A DNA stretch of 64,000 nucleotides. Origin: Selaginella moellendorffii. Its lineage: Eukaryota; Streptophyta; Lycopodiopsida; Selaginellales; Selaginellaceae. The notes under the pieces are model-generated. The model did not search any database. It saw nothing but the letters and a program-made list of their open reading frames with translations, and was not told the DNA's origin. Positions within the stretch are counted from its first letter, which is position 1; each line of letters opens with the position of its first letter. Below, one piece after another: positions 21,126 to 32,223 of the stretch. Position numbers and translations under genes: made by a program. The stretch is from positions 1,859,149 through 1,923,148 of the forward strand of contig NW_003314281.1 in NCBI RefSeq assembly GCF_000143415.4, read 5' to 3'.

Positions 21126-23874
21126 CATCCAAGAAATTATAAGTTATAAATTTTTTCTTTTCACTTTGCTAACTTCATTTCTTTTTTTTCAATTTGCCAA
21201 CTTATCTCATCTCTGTCTTGGCCTTAATTAAGTTCTTTTATTAAATTTTTTGCCTATTGTATTAACTTTTATTTGGTTTTATTTGGATTGAGTTATTCAT
21301 TACACAAGTAATGGGGTATTAGCTATTCATCCATAAATTCTTAAATTCTTTCCTAATCCCCTTTCTTAGATATGATTGGATTTAAAGTTTGGTTACATTC
21401 CCTACAAGCATAAACAGCCAAGAATATGAAGCTTCCAACATCCCTAAATACAATAAAATTTAATCATAATACCCTTTAAATCTTAAACTTTTGATGCATC
21501 GGACTTTAGGGGGAAATACCATGGCCTAATGGCTTGGTATAGGTACCCTTACTCCCCCACTTTCATCCCAAAGAGAAAGCCCAAACCTTTATGAAGGAGC
21601 ATTGTAATCGATAGTGGAAATTTCTCTTAAGCATTTTCTTGAATGGTCTTTTTGGCATTATTTAATTTTGTGCTCACTCCCACCCAATGCCACTAACTTG
21701 TAGTCTTAACCTTAATTCGATTTGGAAACACCATTAGAAAGTTCTTTCAAGATTGAATCTTAAACTTCACTATCTCTACTATACTTTTGGAGTATATCCC
21801 TACCCTCTGGGAGACGATCACTTTGGGCTTTCACTTTATAACTTAAATTAGTATTTGGACTCAATCTTAGACTCAGTTTTATCTAATGAATTTTTTATCG
21901 TTCTAGTCATGATTTAAGGACCTTTTAGCCTATGACACTTCAAGGAGTTAATTCTTTACAACTGTATTACCCATAGAAGAAGTTCAATTGAATGTCTCTA
22001 TTTAATTTTACTACATGTTAACTATGTCTTTGAGCACATGCCCCACTTAACGGTGTGTCTAAATAAGCCTCCCCAGTTATTATACCCTTCATCTCACCTT
22101 GCCCTATTAAAGGGTTGGAATTCAAATTTAACCTCTATAAAATACATTTACAGATTTAACATCCTTTTGGGGAGTTAGGTATAACTCCCTATATCTTATT
22201 AACATATGCTAATTAACTTACCTTTGGCAGGTTTTTGGGTCCCAATATATAATATTACTCAATTTCACAAATAAATATTTTAATTAAACTTTGCATAAGT
22301 ACATAAAGTTTTATCTTGCAAAAATTTCTTTACTGAATCTCAAGTGTTAACTAGGTTTTCCTTTAGTTCCCATGTTACTTTATAAAGTGAACCTCCTTTC
22401 CACTTTATATAGAATTTTTTCATTTTGTATCTTTGTTATTAGCTCTTATGTGCATTGAGGATGGCCTCATCCTCGTATTCCTTCTCCTCTTGGATAACCT
22501 CGGGTAAAAGTCTCACTTAGTCCTTATGAAATGGGTCCTCAAAGTACAATTTGAGTAAGTTCACGTAGAATAGAAGGTGTATCTTTATCATCTCTTAGGG
22601 AAGTCAAAAATGGTAAACCACAATACCAATTCGAGCCTCAATTTCATAAGGCCCTATGAACATACTTAAGAAACTCAAGATTATATCATTTTTAAGAATA
22701 TATACATTTTACCTTTAAGTAAACTTCTAAATGATCTCATTCGGTAACCTTAAGTTCTTAGTGTTTAGTTACACCTCCCCAAGTTAGAATTATACACGTC
22801 AATGCTTCTAATTTGCATATTTCATTTACCTTTATTGAGCTTGTTGTAAGGAATCCCTTACTAGATTCTAAATGTTGAGTATTTTTGCCGTGAACATATC
22901 TATTACAGATAACTTTCCATGATACTCAGTTATACCAAATTCTATAGAACCTTCAATACCTTGCCCTTTGATAACTTCTTATGGACTCACCCCAATACTT
23001 GAATGTGGTGAATTGTTATAGTATATTTCTATAAGTTTTAATTAACTTACCCAATCAATTTAGTATATAAAGATATAACATTATAAATAATCTTCCATTG
23101 TCTATTCACCCTTTTAGTTTTTCCATCTGTTAAAAAATATGATTGCCATCATACTTGATTCAATACTTAATACCTATTTGTGGGTGATAAGTTACGCTAA
23201 ATTTAGCTTGGTGCAATGTAGAAGAGTTTCCAGAATTTACTAATGAAAATTTTATCTCAATTTGAGATAATTGTTTTTGGCCTTCCTCGCATTTGAACCA
23301 CTTGTTTGAAGATTAACTTCATTACACCTTCCATATCCACTTTCGTTGTGATGGGTATGAAAAATATCATTTTAAAAAATTGATCCACCACTATGAATAT
23401 TGCATCAAACCCTTTTATTTGGAGGGAGTCTTGTAATGAAATCCATCGTAAAACATTTCTACGAACAATCAAGAATTTGGAAGCTTTGCAATAAACCCCC
23501 ACTAGCTTTAGCTATGTCTCTTATCTGTTAACATGTTAGATATATCTTTACGTATGTTTGGCTAATGATATTTCTTTTTGAGTAAGCCTATTGTCTTGAG
23601 TATTCTATTGTGTTCAATTTACATTTCATATAACCCATTTTCTCTTTCTTAGATGGCTTGCCTCTTTATGCCTCTTGGTTCTTTAGTAACATGTTAGACC
23701 ATCATCTTCATACATTATCTGCATATTATCCCAAAATATTATTATTGCGTTGGATATTACTAACTTTAAGTTTTTAAAACATCTGCTATAATATTATTTT
23801 TCCTAAGTTTATACAAAATCTCACTGCCAAAACATTAGCCCATTAACCCTATTTTCCTGTTTATTGCTCCAAAG
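21126..23874 (-). mobile_element. Decayed AT-rich chromovirus (Ty3/gypsy) relic
   Basis: Very AT-rich sequence unlike its surroundings. On the minus strand two landmarks of a Ty3/gypsy polyprotein remain, in the right order. Around 23500-23255 there is an integrase core (GFDAIFIVVDQF ... FFIPITTK ... MRGRPKTIISN). Around 22660-22350 there is the C-terminal GPYEIEARIG ... IHLLFYVNLLKLY motif, followed by a chromodomain-like stretch (KKFYIKWKGG ... VTWE). Stop codons interrupt every frame. No gag or LTR could be recognised; the ends are defined only by where the flanking gene relics resume. Confidence 0.75.
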
Positions 23875-25049
23875 CTTCCCGACATAGTTACATTCATCAA
23901 GAAAACTCCTCTAGAAGCAAAGTACCTTGAAGCTTGCCACCAGGAGAGTGGGGTTCAACTGGACATAGATCTCAACAACGCTCTCATCAACATGTTTGGC
24001 AGCAGCAACCAGGCTTGTGAAGCTTGGAAAGTTTTTGATGCGACTCATAACAAGAACATTGTCTCCTGGAACGCAATGCTGTCAGCTTACTCTCAGAATG
24101 GACACTTCGAAGAGACAATCGCACTCTTCAAACAGATGGCCTCGACCAAGATGGTGAAGCCCAATAAGCTTACATTCGCATCAGTTCTAAGCTCGTATGC
24201 AAACCTCAAGAACCTCCGGGAAGGAAAGCTAGCGCACGCAGCAGCAGTGGAAGCTGGCCTGGAGTTCGCTCATCCAGATGTACTCCAAGTGCCACTGCGT
24301 CGAAGAACCCAGGGACATTTTCAGCCAGAGTCCATCCTCGGACGTTGGACTGTTATGATCTCGGCCTATGCTCAGCACGGCTTATGCCCCAGGAAGCAAT
24401 TGCTCTTTTCCGCATGACAGTGCCACCAGATAGCGTGGCCTTCGCCACCGCTCTGGGAGCCTGTGCGAGTTCCGAGAACTTGGGAGGCCGGGAGAGCGAT
24501 CCGAGCACAGATCGTGGAGCTCAGGCTGGACGCTGAGAGGGTGGTGGCCAACGCAGTGCTGGACCTCTATGGCAAGTGTGCCGAGATTGTCGAGACAGTG
24601 GAGATCTTCGGCCGGATGAGGCAGCCAGACAGAGTTTCGTGGAACACTATGGTGGCGGTGTATGCCCGAGCCAGGCATACCGCCGGGAGCCTGTGGTGCT
24701 TCCGGGCGATGCAGCTGGAGGGTGTTTGTCCGAGTGAGGTGAGCTTGGTGAGCGTGCTCTCGGCGTACAGTCACGCAGGGGCTGCCAGTGCTTCGCCTCC
24801 ATCGTGAGTGACTATAAGATGGTTCCATCACGCGAGCGGCAGGGGTGTGTGGTGGATCTCCTGGGCCAAGCGGGGTCGTGGATTTCGGAGGATTTGATCC
24901 GGGCGGTGGCTCCATCCACACCGAGCTCCGAGCTGTGGAAGACGGTGTTGAGCGCTTGCAGGATCCACTTGGACGTGGAGCTGGGCGAGTGCGCGGCTGC
25001 TTGCGTTCTCGAGATGGGTCCTGGTAGTGACTCGGCTCATATCATTTAG
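23875..25049 (+). pseudogene. PPR gene copy C, 5'-truncated, frameshifted
   Basis: Matches the last half of the intact PPR gene, from the region encoding LVPDTVTFINAS onward. It carries several frameshifts (around 24280, 24345, 24480 and 24780) and many C-to-T or G-to-A changes near its left end, next to the retroelement. The E-type end is readable but closes with a new TAG after AHII. Not functional. Confidence 0.85.
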
Positions 25050-25543
25050 TCCGAGTGTGATCTTCGAAATTCATGCATAGAAACTTCTCCTTGAGGACTT
25101 TTCTATGTTGACATTGAGTCTCTAGGCTTGTGAAGAAACCATGCGGTGGCAAAAGAGGAGATGGTCTTGGTTCCTGCGACGACTTCCTTGGTATGACTTC
25201 GCAATGGCGGTCTCAAAGGTTTAGCCGAGAATCCCGAGCGGCTTCTTTTATGGTGATACGGAAGACTTCGGGCCGAGTGGATAAGCACGAAAAATTGTAA
25301 AGAAGTCTGAACAGAAAGGTGGCGTGCCAGCGACCTGAAAAATGGTCGCGTTTTTCTGACAAGTCAGTCGATTCTGTGGCGAGTTTGGTGGGAAGAGCAT
25401 GTCTTTGCGACTTCGAATATGGGACCCCAGGAAGTAACTCGGATGCTCCGGATCATCTCAGCACTCAGTGGTATAAATTCGCAAGCTTTTCTCGAGATCG
25501 ATCGCCAATTTAGAGGTTTGCTTTGCTCTTACTTTGCTCTACG
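25050..25543 (+). promoter_or_regulatory. Upstream region of CRP gene C with TATA box
   Basis: Third copy of the CRP upstream block. The TATA box (TATAAA) is at 25472-25477 and the spacing to the start codon matches copy B. No other gene seen. Confidence 0.7.
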
Positions 25544-25804
25544 ATGAGGCGATTTGGAGTGATGTTCCTGGTGCTCTTGGCGCTGGCGGCGGTGGCCACG
25601 GAGGTGGAGGCGCAGCAGCAGTGCTTCCGCGAGCGTGCATGCCGCCCGGGAGGATTGAGCTGCGATTCCTACTGCAAGTCTTGCCATTTCTTCCAGGCGG
25701 GCCAGCGATGCGTCAAGTGCAAGGGCGGGAGCTGCACCCTGTTTGGAAGATGCATCTGTGATGCACCGTGCAGATTCTCAAACTGCCCAACGTATTCAGG
25801 CTAG
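25544..25804 (+). CDS. Secreted 12-cysteine peptide, copy C
   Basis: Intronless, 86 residues, same architecture as the other two copies: signal peptide ending near residue 23, then the 12-cysteine mature part. Distinguishing positions are FRERAC, CRPGG, CDSYC and CRFSNC, giving this copy three extra arginines compared with copy B and a more basic mature peptide. The signal peptide differs from copy B by a single silent base. The promoter, TATA box and 3' flank are conserved. The function is not known. Confidence 0.85.
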   Translation: MRRFGVMFLVLLALAAVATEVEAQQQCFRERACRPGGLSCDSYCKSCHFFQAGQRCVKCKGGSCTLFGRCICDAPCRFSNCPTYSG

Positions 25805-26016
25805 AAAACAGCCTGACTCTGACTCTGTTGCTTGCTTCTCCGAAGGTGTGTTCTATCTTCATGAAATAAAAGATGTGTTCGGTGTCAGCTTAAGTTAATA
25901 AAAAAGAGGGACAAAATTACTCGCTTTAAGGAAGGGTAAAGTTTAACATATCTGTTAGGTATTTGCTTAAAGTTTAACATATAAAGCAAAACCCTGTTAG
26001 GTATTTGCTTTCATAG

Positions 26017-27540
26017 ATGGCACAGTTGAAATCCACGGACGTCCTGTTCGAGATCAAGCGGAAGGATGTGAAATCCAGTTTACTTATCCGGGTAAGCAGA
26101 GAAAGGAGCTGGCTGACTTTGCTTTTGCTGCCAGTTTATGCAAGCTTTCGGGGTCCTCGGTAGGCTAACTAGAGATTCATTTCTGCTTTATTCACGGGTG
26201 CTTTGGAGCAGTTGTCGATAGTCTTACTATCCCTTATCATAAGATGCTGCTATGAGCTTGACAACAAGTCGTTTCCTACTCTGGAGCCCAGTGCCGCTCT
26301 TTGCTTTGATTCACGCTCCAAGGGCGAAGTCCTGGAGCTGCTCATCGGGTTTGGCGAGCAGCTAGAACGTTTTGCGCATCTGGTAACTCCTTTTTTTCCG
26401 CTCATTTTGTATGTGTGGTGTTCACTGGGTTTATGGAAGGCCTAAATGCTCATGCTGTTGGTAAGCTAACAAGCACCAGTTATGATTTTCACATCCTAGG
26501 TGAGAGCCGCCCTTCTCCCGAACTGCAGCTCGGAAACCTTGATCAGGTTGCGAACCATTGTTGGTACGACCGGTAGTCGTAACTCTTTCCGTCCATGCTG
26601 GATCTGCAGTGTCTCTTGATGACGTGCCAGATGATTGCTCTGCACTTGTCTATTGTGAAAGAGCTTTCCTTGGTGAGGCCGGATCATTCATTCGTGCTTT
26701 CCGTAACCGTCTTGTTTGTATTGTCTATGGATACTAAGGACGGAGCAGCGCTATCCGGCATGGGTTTGCAGGAGGTGTTTAAAATGGCAGGGGCGCTCAT
26801 GGCCACCGGCGCGACTCGGCTCATCCGCGGGGCATTTGACATTATCGAGTTGGCGATAAATCGTGACCGCCTCGTTTATACAAGTCAGTGCTATGGTTCT
26901 ACGTTGAAGCTCGTTAAGGTGAGTTATATGTATTTGCAACTAAGTTAATCGTGCTTAGTACCGAAGCCATCAAGGCGGCGCACTCGCTTATTACCGATTT
27001 TGCAATCTGCAAAAAGGTAACCCTGTCTTTGCGGTAATGCTCGAGCTCACGGTTGATTTGGCAGTTCTTTCTCATGCTAACAATACCCAAGGGCATTGAC
27101 AAGTGGCCGGTGGGAAAGGAAGGCCAGGAGAAGACGTTCGCTGTTTGCTTTCGCCCTCTATCCGGGCTCTGATGAAACCAGCCAACAGTTCCTCCAGGTT
27201 TGCTCTAATCGGGGAGTCGACCAACAGTTGCAACGTTGAAAAACTGAGCTCATATTTTGCGTGCTACAAGGTGGCGAGTACTGTGTACCTGTACCTGAGC
27301 CTCATGTTTAAAGATGATGTCCCTGCGAGACTCACTCGGTTGCAGGCGAAACGAATTACACTGGGCTTTTTGGTGCGGAGGAGCTTGAGCGGGCAAATAC
27401 GAAGAGCTAAGCCCACAATCTATGGAGGTCAAAGTTGATCGTGGTGCTTCTATAACGCGTAGAAGTGCGCTTCGCTACCTCGAGCATGCTCTACTGGCGA
27501 CGAAGGACCCCAAGTTTAGGCCTTCCTTCCGATAAGAGAC
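26017..27540 (+). pseudogene. Gene X, copy C (unrecognised; best start, doubtful remainder)
   Basis: Only this copy keeps an ATG-initiated first exon (26017 to about 26091, MAQLKSTDVLFE..., followed by a GTAAGC donor). Further pieces match copies A and B: GEVLELLIGFGEQLERFAHL, GESRPSPELQLGNL, MGLQEVFKMAGALM and IRGAFDIIELAINRDRLVY. It also has a piece not seen in A or B (STEAIKAAHSLITDFAIC and GIDKWPVGKEGQEK, 26960-27145). Deletions around 26140 and 26410 make an uninterrupted splice chain hard to draw, so I call it a probable pseudogene. The family is not recognised. Confidence 0.45.
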
Positions 27541-27762
27541 TGTACGGTAGATAAACTGTACGGAAAGAAAGTTTCTATAGAAACCTCAAAACGTACGGTA
27601 GATTTTAAACTCCATGAGTTGTACGGGTATGGGTCTAGGGCTTAGTGATCGTCCTGGGTGATCAAGGTGTTGAGCGCAGGGATGAGGCCCGGATCTCGGC
27701 GTCGGCGCTGGCATTTTGGGATACTGCATTCTAGTAGCAGCGAACAGTGTTGATTCGGGCAA

Positions 27763-30715
27763 ATGCAGGGAGCTGCGTCGGCTGCGCCACAGGCGGAGGC
27801 GATCCTGGCATGGCTGCAAGAGGAGATCGGCTACAGATCGGCTGGGGATCACGCATTGCCGTCGCCCGAGGCGCTGCGGCGGCTGTGCCGCGGAAATATG
27901 CTGCCCGTGTGGAAGTTCTTGGTGGAGAGGGTGAAATCCGACAAGACGGTGGAGACTGTGCGGCGGAACATCCTCGTACATGGCGGGAGCAGTGGCGCGG
28001 CGGAGGAGAGTGGCGATGGGAAAGCCAGGGAGGAGGGCGGCGCCGCTGCCACCACCAAGGCCGGGAAGAAGAGAGGCGATGGGAAATTCAAGGGGAGGGG
28101 CGAGAAGACCCCCGCTGCCGCTGCCAAGGAGGAGAAAGAACGCGAGAGCAAGGCTCTGGAGGGCGATGATTCGAAGGAGCGAGCTCTCGCGGAGAGGGAT
28201 TCCGCGGAGAAGGAGGTGGAGAGATTGAAAGGTGTGATGGCGCGGCTGCAAAAGGACGTGAAGAGCAGGATGCTGGATCTCTCTCGCGAGGAGGGCGAGC
28301 GCCAGCGAGTTCTGGATGACAAGTTTAATTCGAGGTAAGAACTATAGGTCTCTCGAAGTTCTTGAGAACTAAGTTCTTACCTTTTTTTCTTCGTTTTTCC
28401 TTCTTGGAAACCAGGCACAAACAAGTCCAGCTTGAATCGTTCGATCAGCGATGCGAGCAGACTGTGCGGATCTTTGCCGAGTACCGGCGAAGATTGGCAA
28501 GGTATGTCGACCGTGCTCGAGAGGCACAAAGAGGGAAGCTTGCGGAGTCCAAGAAAGAGCAGGACACAGTGTATGCAACGTCGATCAAAGGTGACGATCA
28601 GATCCTCATAGAGACTGCGCAGGAAAGGAGTATAAGAAAGGCATGCGAGCTGCTATCGTCACAGCTTACTGAGAAGATCACGCTCTCGTTTCCCTCGTAC
28701 GAAGGACGAGAGAGCCAAGGTGACGCTCAGGCCACCGAGGTTGCAAAGCTCGGGTTTGATGATGGAGAAGGCATGGCTGAGGATATCAGGGAGGCTGCAC
28801 TGAGCCTCTTGAAGAATCCAACGCAGCTCTTGCGGGCGATGGCGACTTATACTGCTCGAATCGTTGCTTTGATCACCAAAGAAACGGAGAGGATCGACAT
28901 CCGAGCGGACGCAGAGAAGCTGAGGTTTGTGAGTGGTGCTAATCTACATGAAGTGTAGGATTCTAACTTGGTGTTTGTACCAGGTACAAGTACGAGAACA
29001 ACGAAATAGTGGATGATTTGTCCACTGAGCCAGAAGATTCACCACTTGGGAAGAAGCTTAGCGGTAAAGTTGGATTGGAGATGTCTAATAGGAGAACGAA
29101 TTGGCAGATTCGCGAGAGACAGGTATAGCGGAATACAAGGTTTTTGTCTTTCTTCTAGTCATGAAAGTGTCTTTTGCGTTGCAGAAAGCTCATGTTCAGC
29201 AGTTTATGGCAACGGAAGAAGCATTGAACGAAGCTGCGGAGGCCAAAGCTGCAAGCGACAAGTTAATCAAGTCGCTCACTGGTGGAACGGAGCTCGACTA
29301 CGTCCAGAACGAGGGAGGGCTTCGCCAACTGGAGGTAACTCATCTTCTATTTCGTGCGTCGAGCTAAGCCGTTTGTTATTTAGTGCGAGGTGTGGGCCAA
29401 GGAGCGGCAGTTAGCTGGTGTCAAGGCAAGCGTAGCGACACTTACGTTGGAGGTTCAACGTTTGAAAAAGCTATGCGAAGAAAGAAAACAAGCGGAGGAT
29501 TCCCTGAGGCAAAAGTGGAAAAGAATCGAGGAGTTCGACGCCCGCCGCAGGGAGCTGGAATCTGTTTACACGGCGTTGATCCGAGCTAATATGGTAAGGA
29601 GCAGCTTAGCATTTCATAGGCAAGTTTGGCAGTCTGGAGAAAATCTCACGAATAATTTGTAGGCAGCTGCTGCTGCGTGGGAGCAACATCCGGCCGCAGC
29701 ATTCGAGCATTCTGCCAACACAATACTTCCTGTCTGTAATATGGTACAAGAGAAGACCGTGGGTGCTCAGGACCTCTTAGAAAGAGAAGCCACCATTTTT
29801 CAGAGAAGCCCGGACAACCGGCTGTATATGCTGCCTGTCACACCTCAGGTGTGTGAATTGGAACTTTTTCTTTCTCTGCTCAAGGCTGTTTTGTTTTTTA
29901 AAAAACTACAGGCACTCGTTGAAGCCATGGGAATCAGCTCTATGCTAGGCCCTGAGGCGATAGCGGCAGCGGAGAGAAATGCCGACATGGTTGCTGCCAG
30001 AGCTGGTGCAGGCGACCCTTCAGCGATGGCGTCAATCTGCCGGATAGCTGCAGCATCACAATACTCGCAAGGTATGTAAATTTGTTTCATCCGTCAAACA
30101 AGTTTTCCTCTTTCTTTTTTTTCGTATTGTAGGAGCTGAAGCACAAGATGCTGGCATGATAGCCATTGTGGAAGCGCTGAGGTTCTGTCTCAAGCCTTGC
30201 TCTTCTCCGGCGAGCCTTCTGGAAAACCTGGCGCGCTCCATCAACTTGGTTCAGACACTGAGAGATCTCGTTGGCAGCGGACGAGCTCTTTTGACAGCAG
30301 CAAACATCTCCAGACCCGACTACGAAAAGTAAAGAACAAAAACACCAGATAAACGTTTTCCAAGTCTCACTCCTTTGGATGCTTTGCTCCAGAACTGCGA
30401 ACGCGTGTGCTGTGACAACCAAAGAGCAGGAGCTCATTGCTCTCGAGGAATGGTTACCGAGTCTCAAGCACGCGGTCCTCGAAGCGCACAAGTGCCTGGA
30501 AGATTGCCATCGAGTTCGCGGCCTGGTAATCTTACTTCTCGTCTCATCAGCTGGATTTGACACGAGATTTACTTCTCGCGCAGGTGAACGAGTGGTGGGA
30601 GCAGCCAGCTGCAACCGCGGTGGATTGGATCACGGTCGATGGCCAAAACGCTGCTGCCTGGCTCGCTCACGTCAAGCAGCTCCAAAACGCCTTCTATGAA
30701 AAGCAGCTGCTGTGA
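27763..30715 (+). CDS. AUG5: AUGMIN subunit 5 (intact copy)
   Basis: Subunit of the eight-protein augmin complex, which docks gamma-tubulin complexes onto existing microtubules in spindles, phragmoplasts and cortical arrays. Ten exons join in frame to 795 residues, matching the length of the Arabidopsis protein: 27763-28334, 28415-28924, 28984-29122, 29185-29334, 29384-29593, 29663-29848, 29912-30071, 30133-30328, 30393-30525 and 30584-30715. The N-terminal signatures [16 protein letters not shown] and [18 protein letters not shown] are clear. A Lys/Glu/Ala-rich linker and long coiled-coil segments follow, then [18 protein letters not shown], and the protein ends AFYEKQLL. The start ATG is the first in frame before the conserved N-terminus. 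Two partial copies lie upstream (13026-14721 and 18246-19090), so this is the only one able to supply the protein from this locus. Confidence 0.95.
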
Positions 30716-30913
30716 CGAGATTTGGATGGGAAGAAGTGCTCTTCCTTCTGTAAAGCTCTACGCCGTGTTGGAAGTACCACCGTTGCCACGTAAGCATTAA
30801 AAACCGTTGCGACCTTATTGGGGAATATTCGCCAATTTGGCGCCTCAAAATTAGGGATAGGACTCTTTAGGGTTCTTGGAGCTCGGCGATTTGATCGCAC
30901 GCCGTGTTCGTCA

Positions 30914-31981
30914 ATGCATCCCGCTGTGCGTGTCGCCACAGCGGGCCGCATCGGCTATCCTGTGAACTATGATCCGGGGGATCACGTCATGCCGCCGCCG
31001 CCGCAACATGTATGGGCATTTTCTTCGATTTCCGGTTTCTTCGATTCGGTCCTGCTCGATGTCCGGCGTCGTCGCGTTCTGGTCTTGATTTTCCTGGAGC
31101 ACAGGGATAGATCCAAGGATGAGAATGGTGAGGGGTTTTATTTCCTGTGTAGGCCAAAGAAATCCATGACTTTGTGGATATTGAGTCCACTGCCGATCCA
31201 CTTGAGAAGCGTCCTATAAAATGGAGGAGCGCGCCTGTTAGCAGGGTGAATCCAAAGTTTACCCGGGAGGTGTCACACATGAAGCTGGATAACATCTGTA
31301 CCGTGGAAACTCGCGTTCACGACCCAAAGCTCCGGGCTCTCCAGTGCTGGTATCTTCCGAAACTTAAGAGACAGCCTCGTCCTCCTGGTGCCAAGGCCGA
31401 GGATGCGCCGAGGATGTTCCGGGTAAGCTTTTGTTTTCTCTTTTAAATTGAAGTTTGTTTGTTTACTCGTTTCTTCTTTTCAGATCCAAAGGCCTAGCAG
31501 GTTTTTTGCGAGGCCGGAAATGTGGGGCGCCTGGAACATCAGCACCGAAGTTCCATCACCCAGAGAAAGAGAGCGTATGACAAGAAGGACGTAAGGCTTT
31601 TCCCCAAGAGGTTTTTGTGCTCACTAAGTTAAGTTGCGGAAACTTTTCTTGTTGCAGCTTAAGAGATGACCGAAAGAACACCCAGCGTTTCTTTCATAGA
31701 AACGAGGATTCTATCTCGGCACTAAGGAATATGTACAAACGTGGTGAGAAGCCTCGGAAGGAGGTTCATGCTGCCAAGGTTTATATAGAGTACGTTGTCC
31801 ACTGGGATTTTTGTCAGGAATTCATGCGAGCTTGCGTGTTGTTTGCAGTCATTTGAAGAAGAGAAAGCAAGACATCGAAGCTGTGCTGAACCTGGACGCA
31901 TTGAGTCACGCTTTGAAGTTTTTTGATGGATGGGACTCGTCTTCTATGGCACCGAGCAGTGGAGGTGGATGCGAAGACTGA
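30914..31981 (+). CDS. Gene Y, unrecognised 261-residue protein (intact copy)
   Basis: Six exons with consistent phases: 30914-31034, 31105-31127, 31153-31422, 31484-31590, 31658-31789 and 31849-31981. The tiny 23-base second exon restores the frame between the first and third. The protein starts MHPAVRVATAGRIGYPV and has a proline run (MPPPPQH). Its middle is basic and conserved between copies (FVDIESTADPLEKRP, KLRALQCWYLPKLKRQ), and its end is charged and helical (RKEVHAAKVYIDHLKKRKQ). There is no signal peptide or membrane segment; the basic N-terminus could allow organelle import. I do not recognise the family. The neighbouring relic at 19390-20121 supports the model, because differences between the two copies avoid the predicted splice sites. 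Confidence 0.65.
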
Positions 31982-32223
31982 AAGCGGCTCTTCGTTCATC
32001 GTCGTCAATTGTCCACTAGATCAAGTCCTACTTCGAAAACAAGAGCTCCAAGAGCTTTCTTCTTGTACAGGTTATTAGTGCAAGGTATGAGTTAATTTTT
32101 TTTCAGAGCTTTCTCGTTTTCGCTGATGTATCACGGCTGAATCTGACTAGTTTTTTATTGGAGCAATCTACAGCTTTTAAATCTGGAAGCACTAGAAAAT
32201 AGCGTTAACAGATGGTCGACTTG

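Noticed and set aside
27586-28251. Minus-strand 221-residue open frame over AUG5 exon 1
   Set aside because: Antisense of the GC-rich AUG5 first exon; no independent signals.
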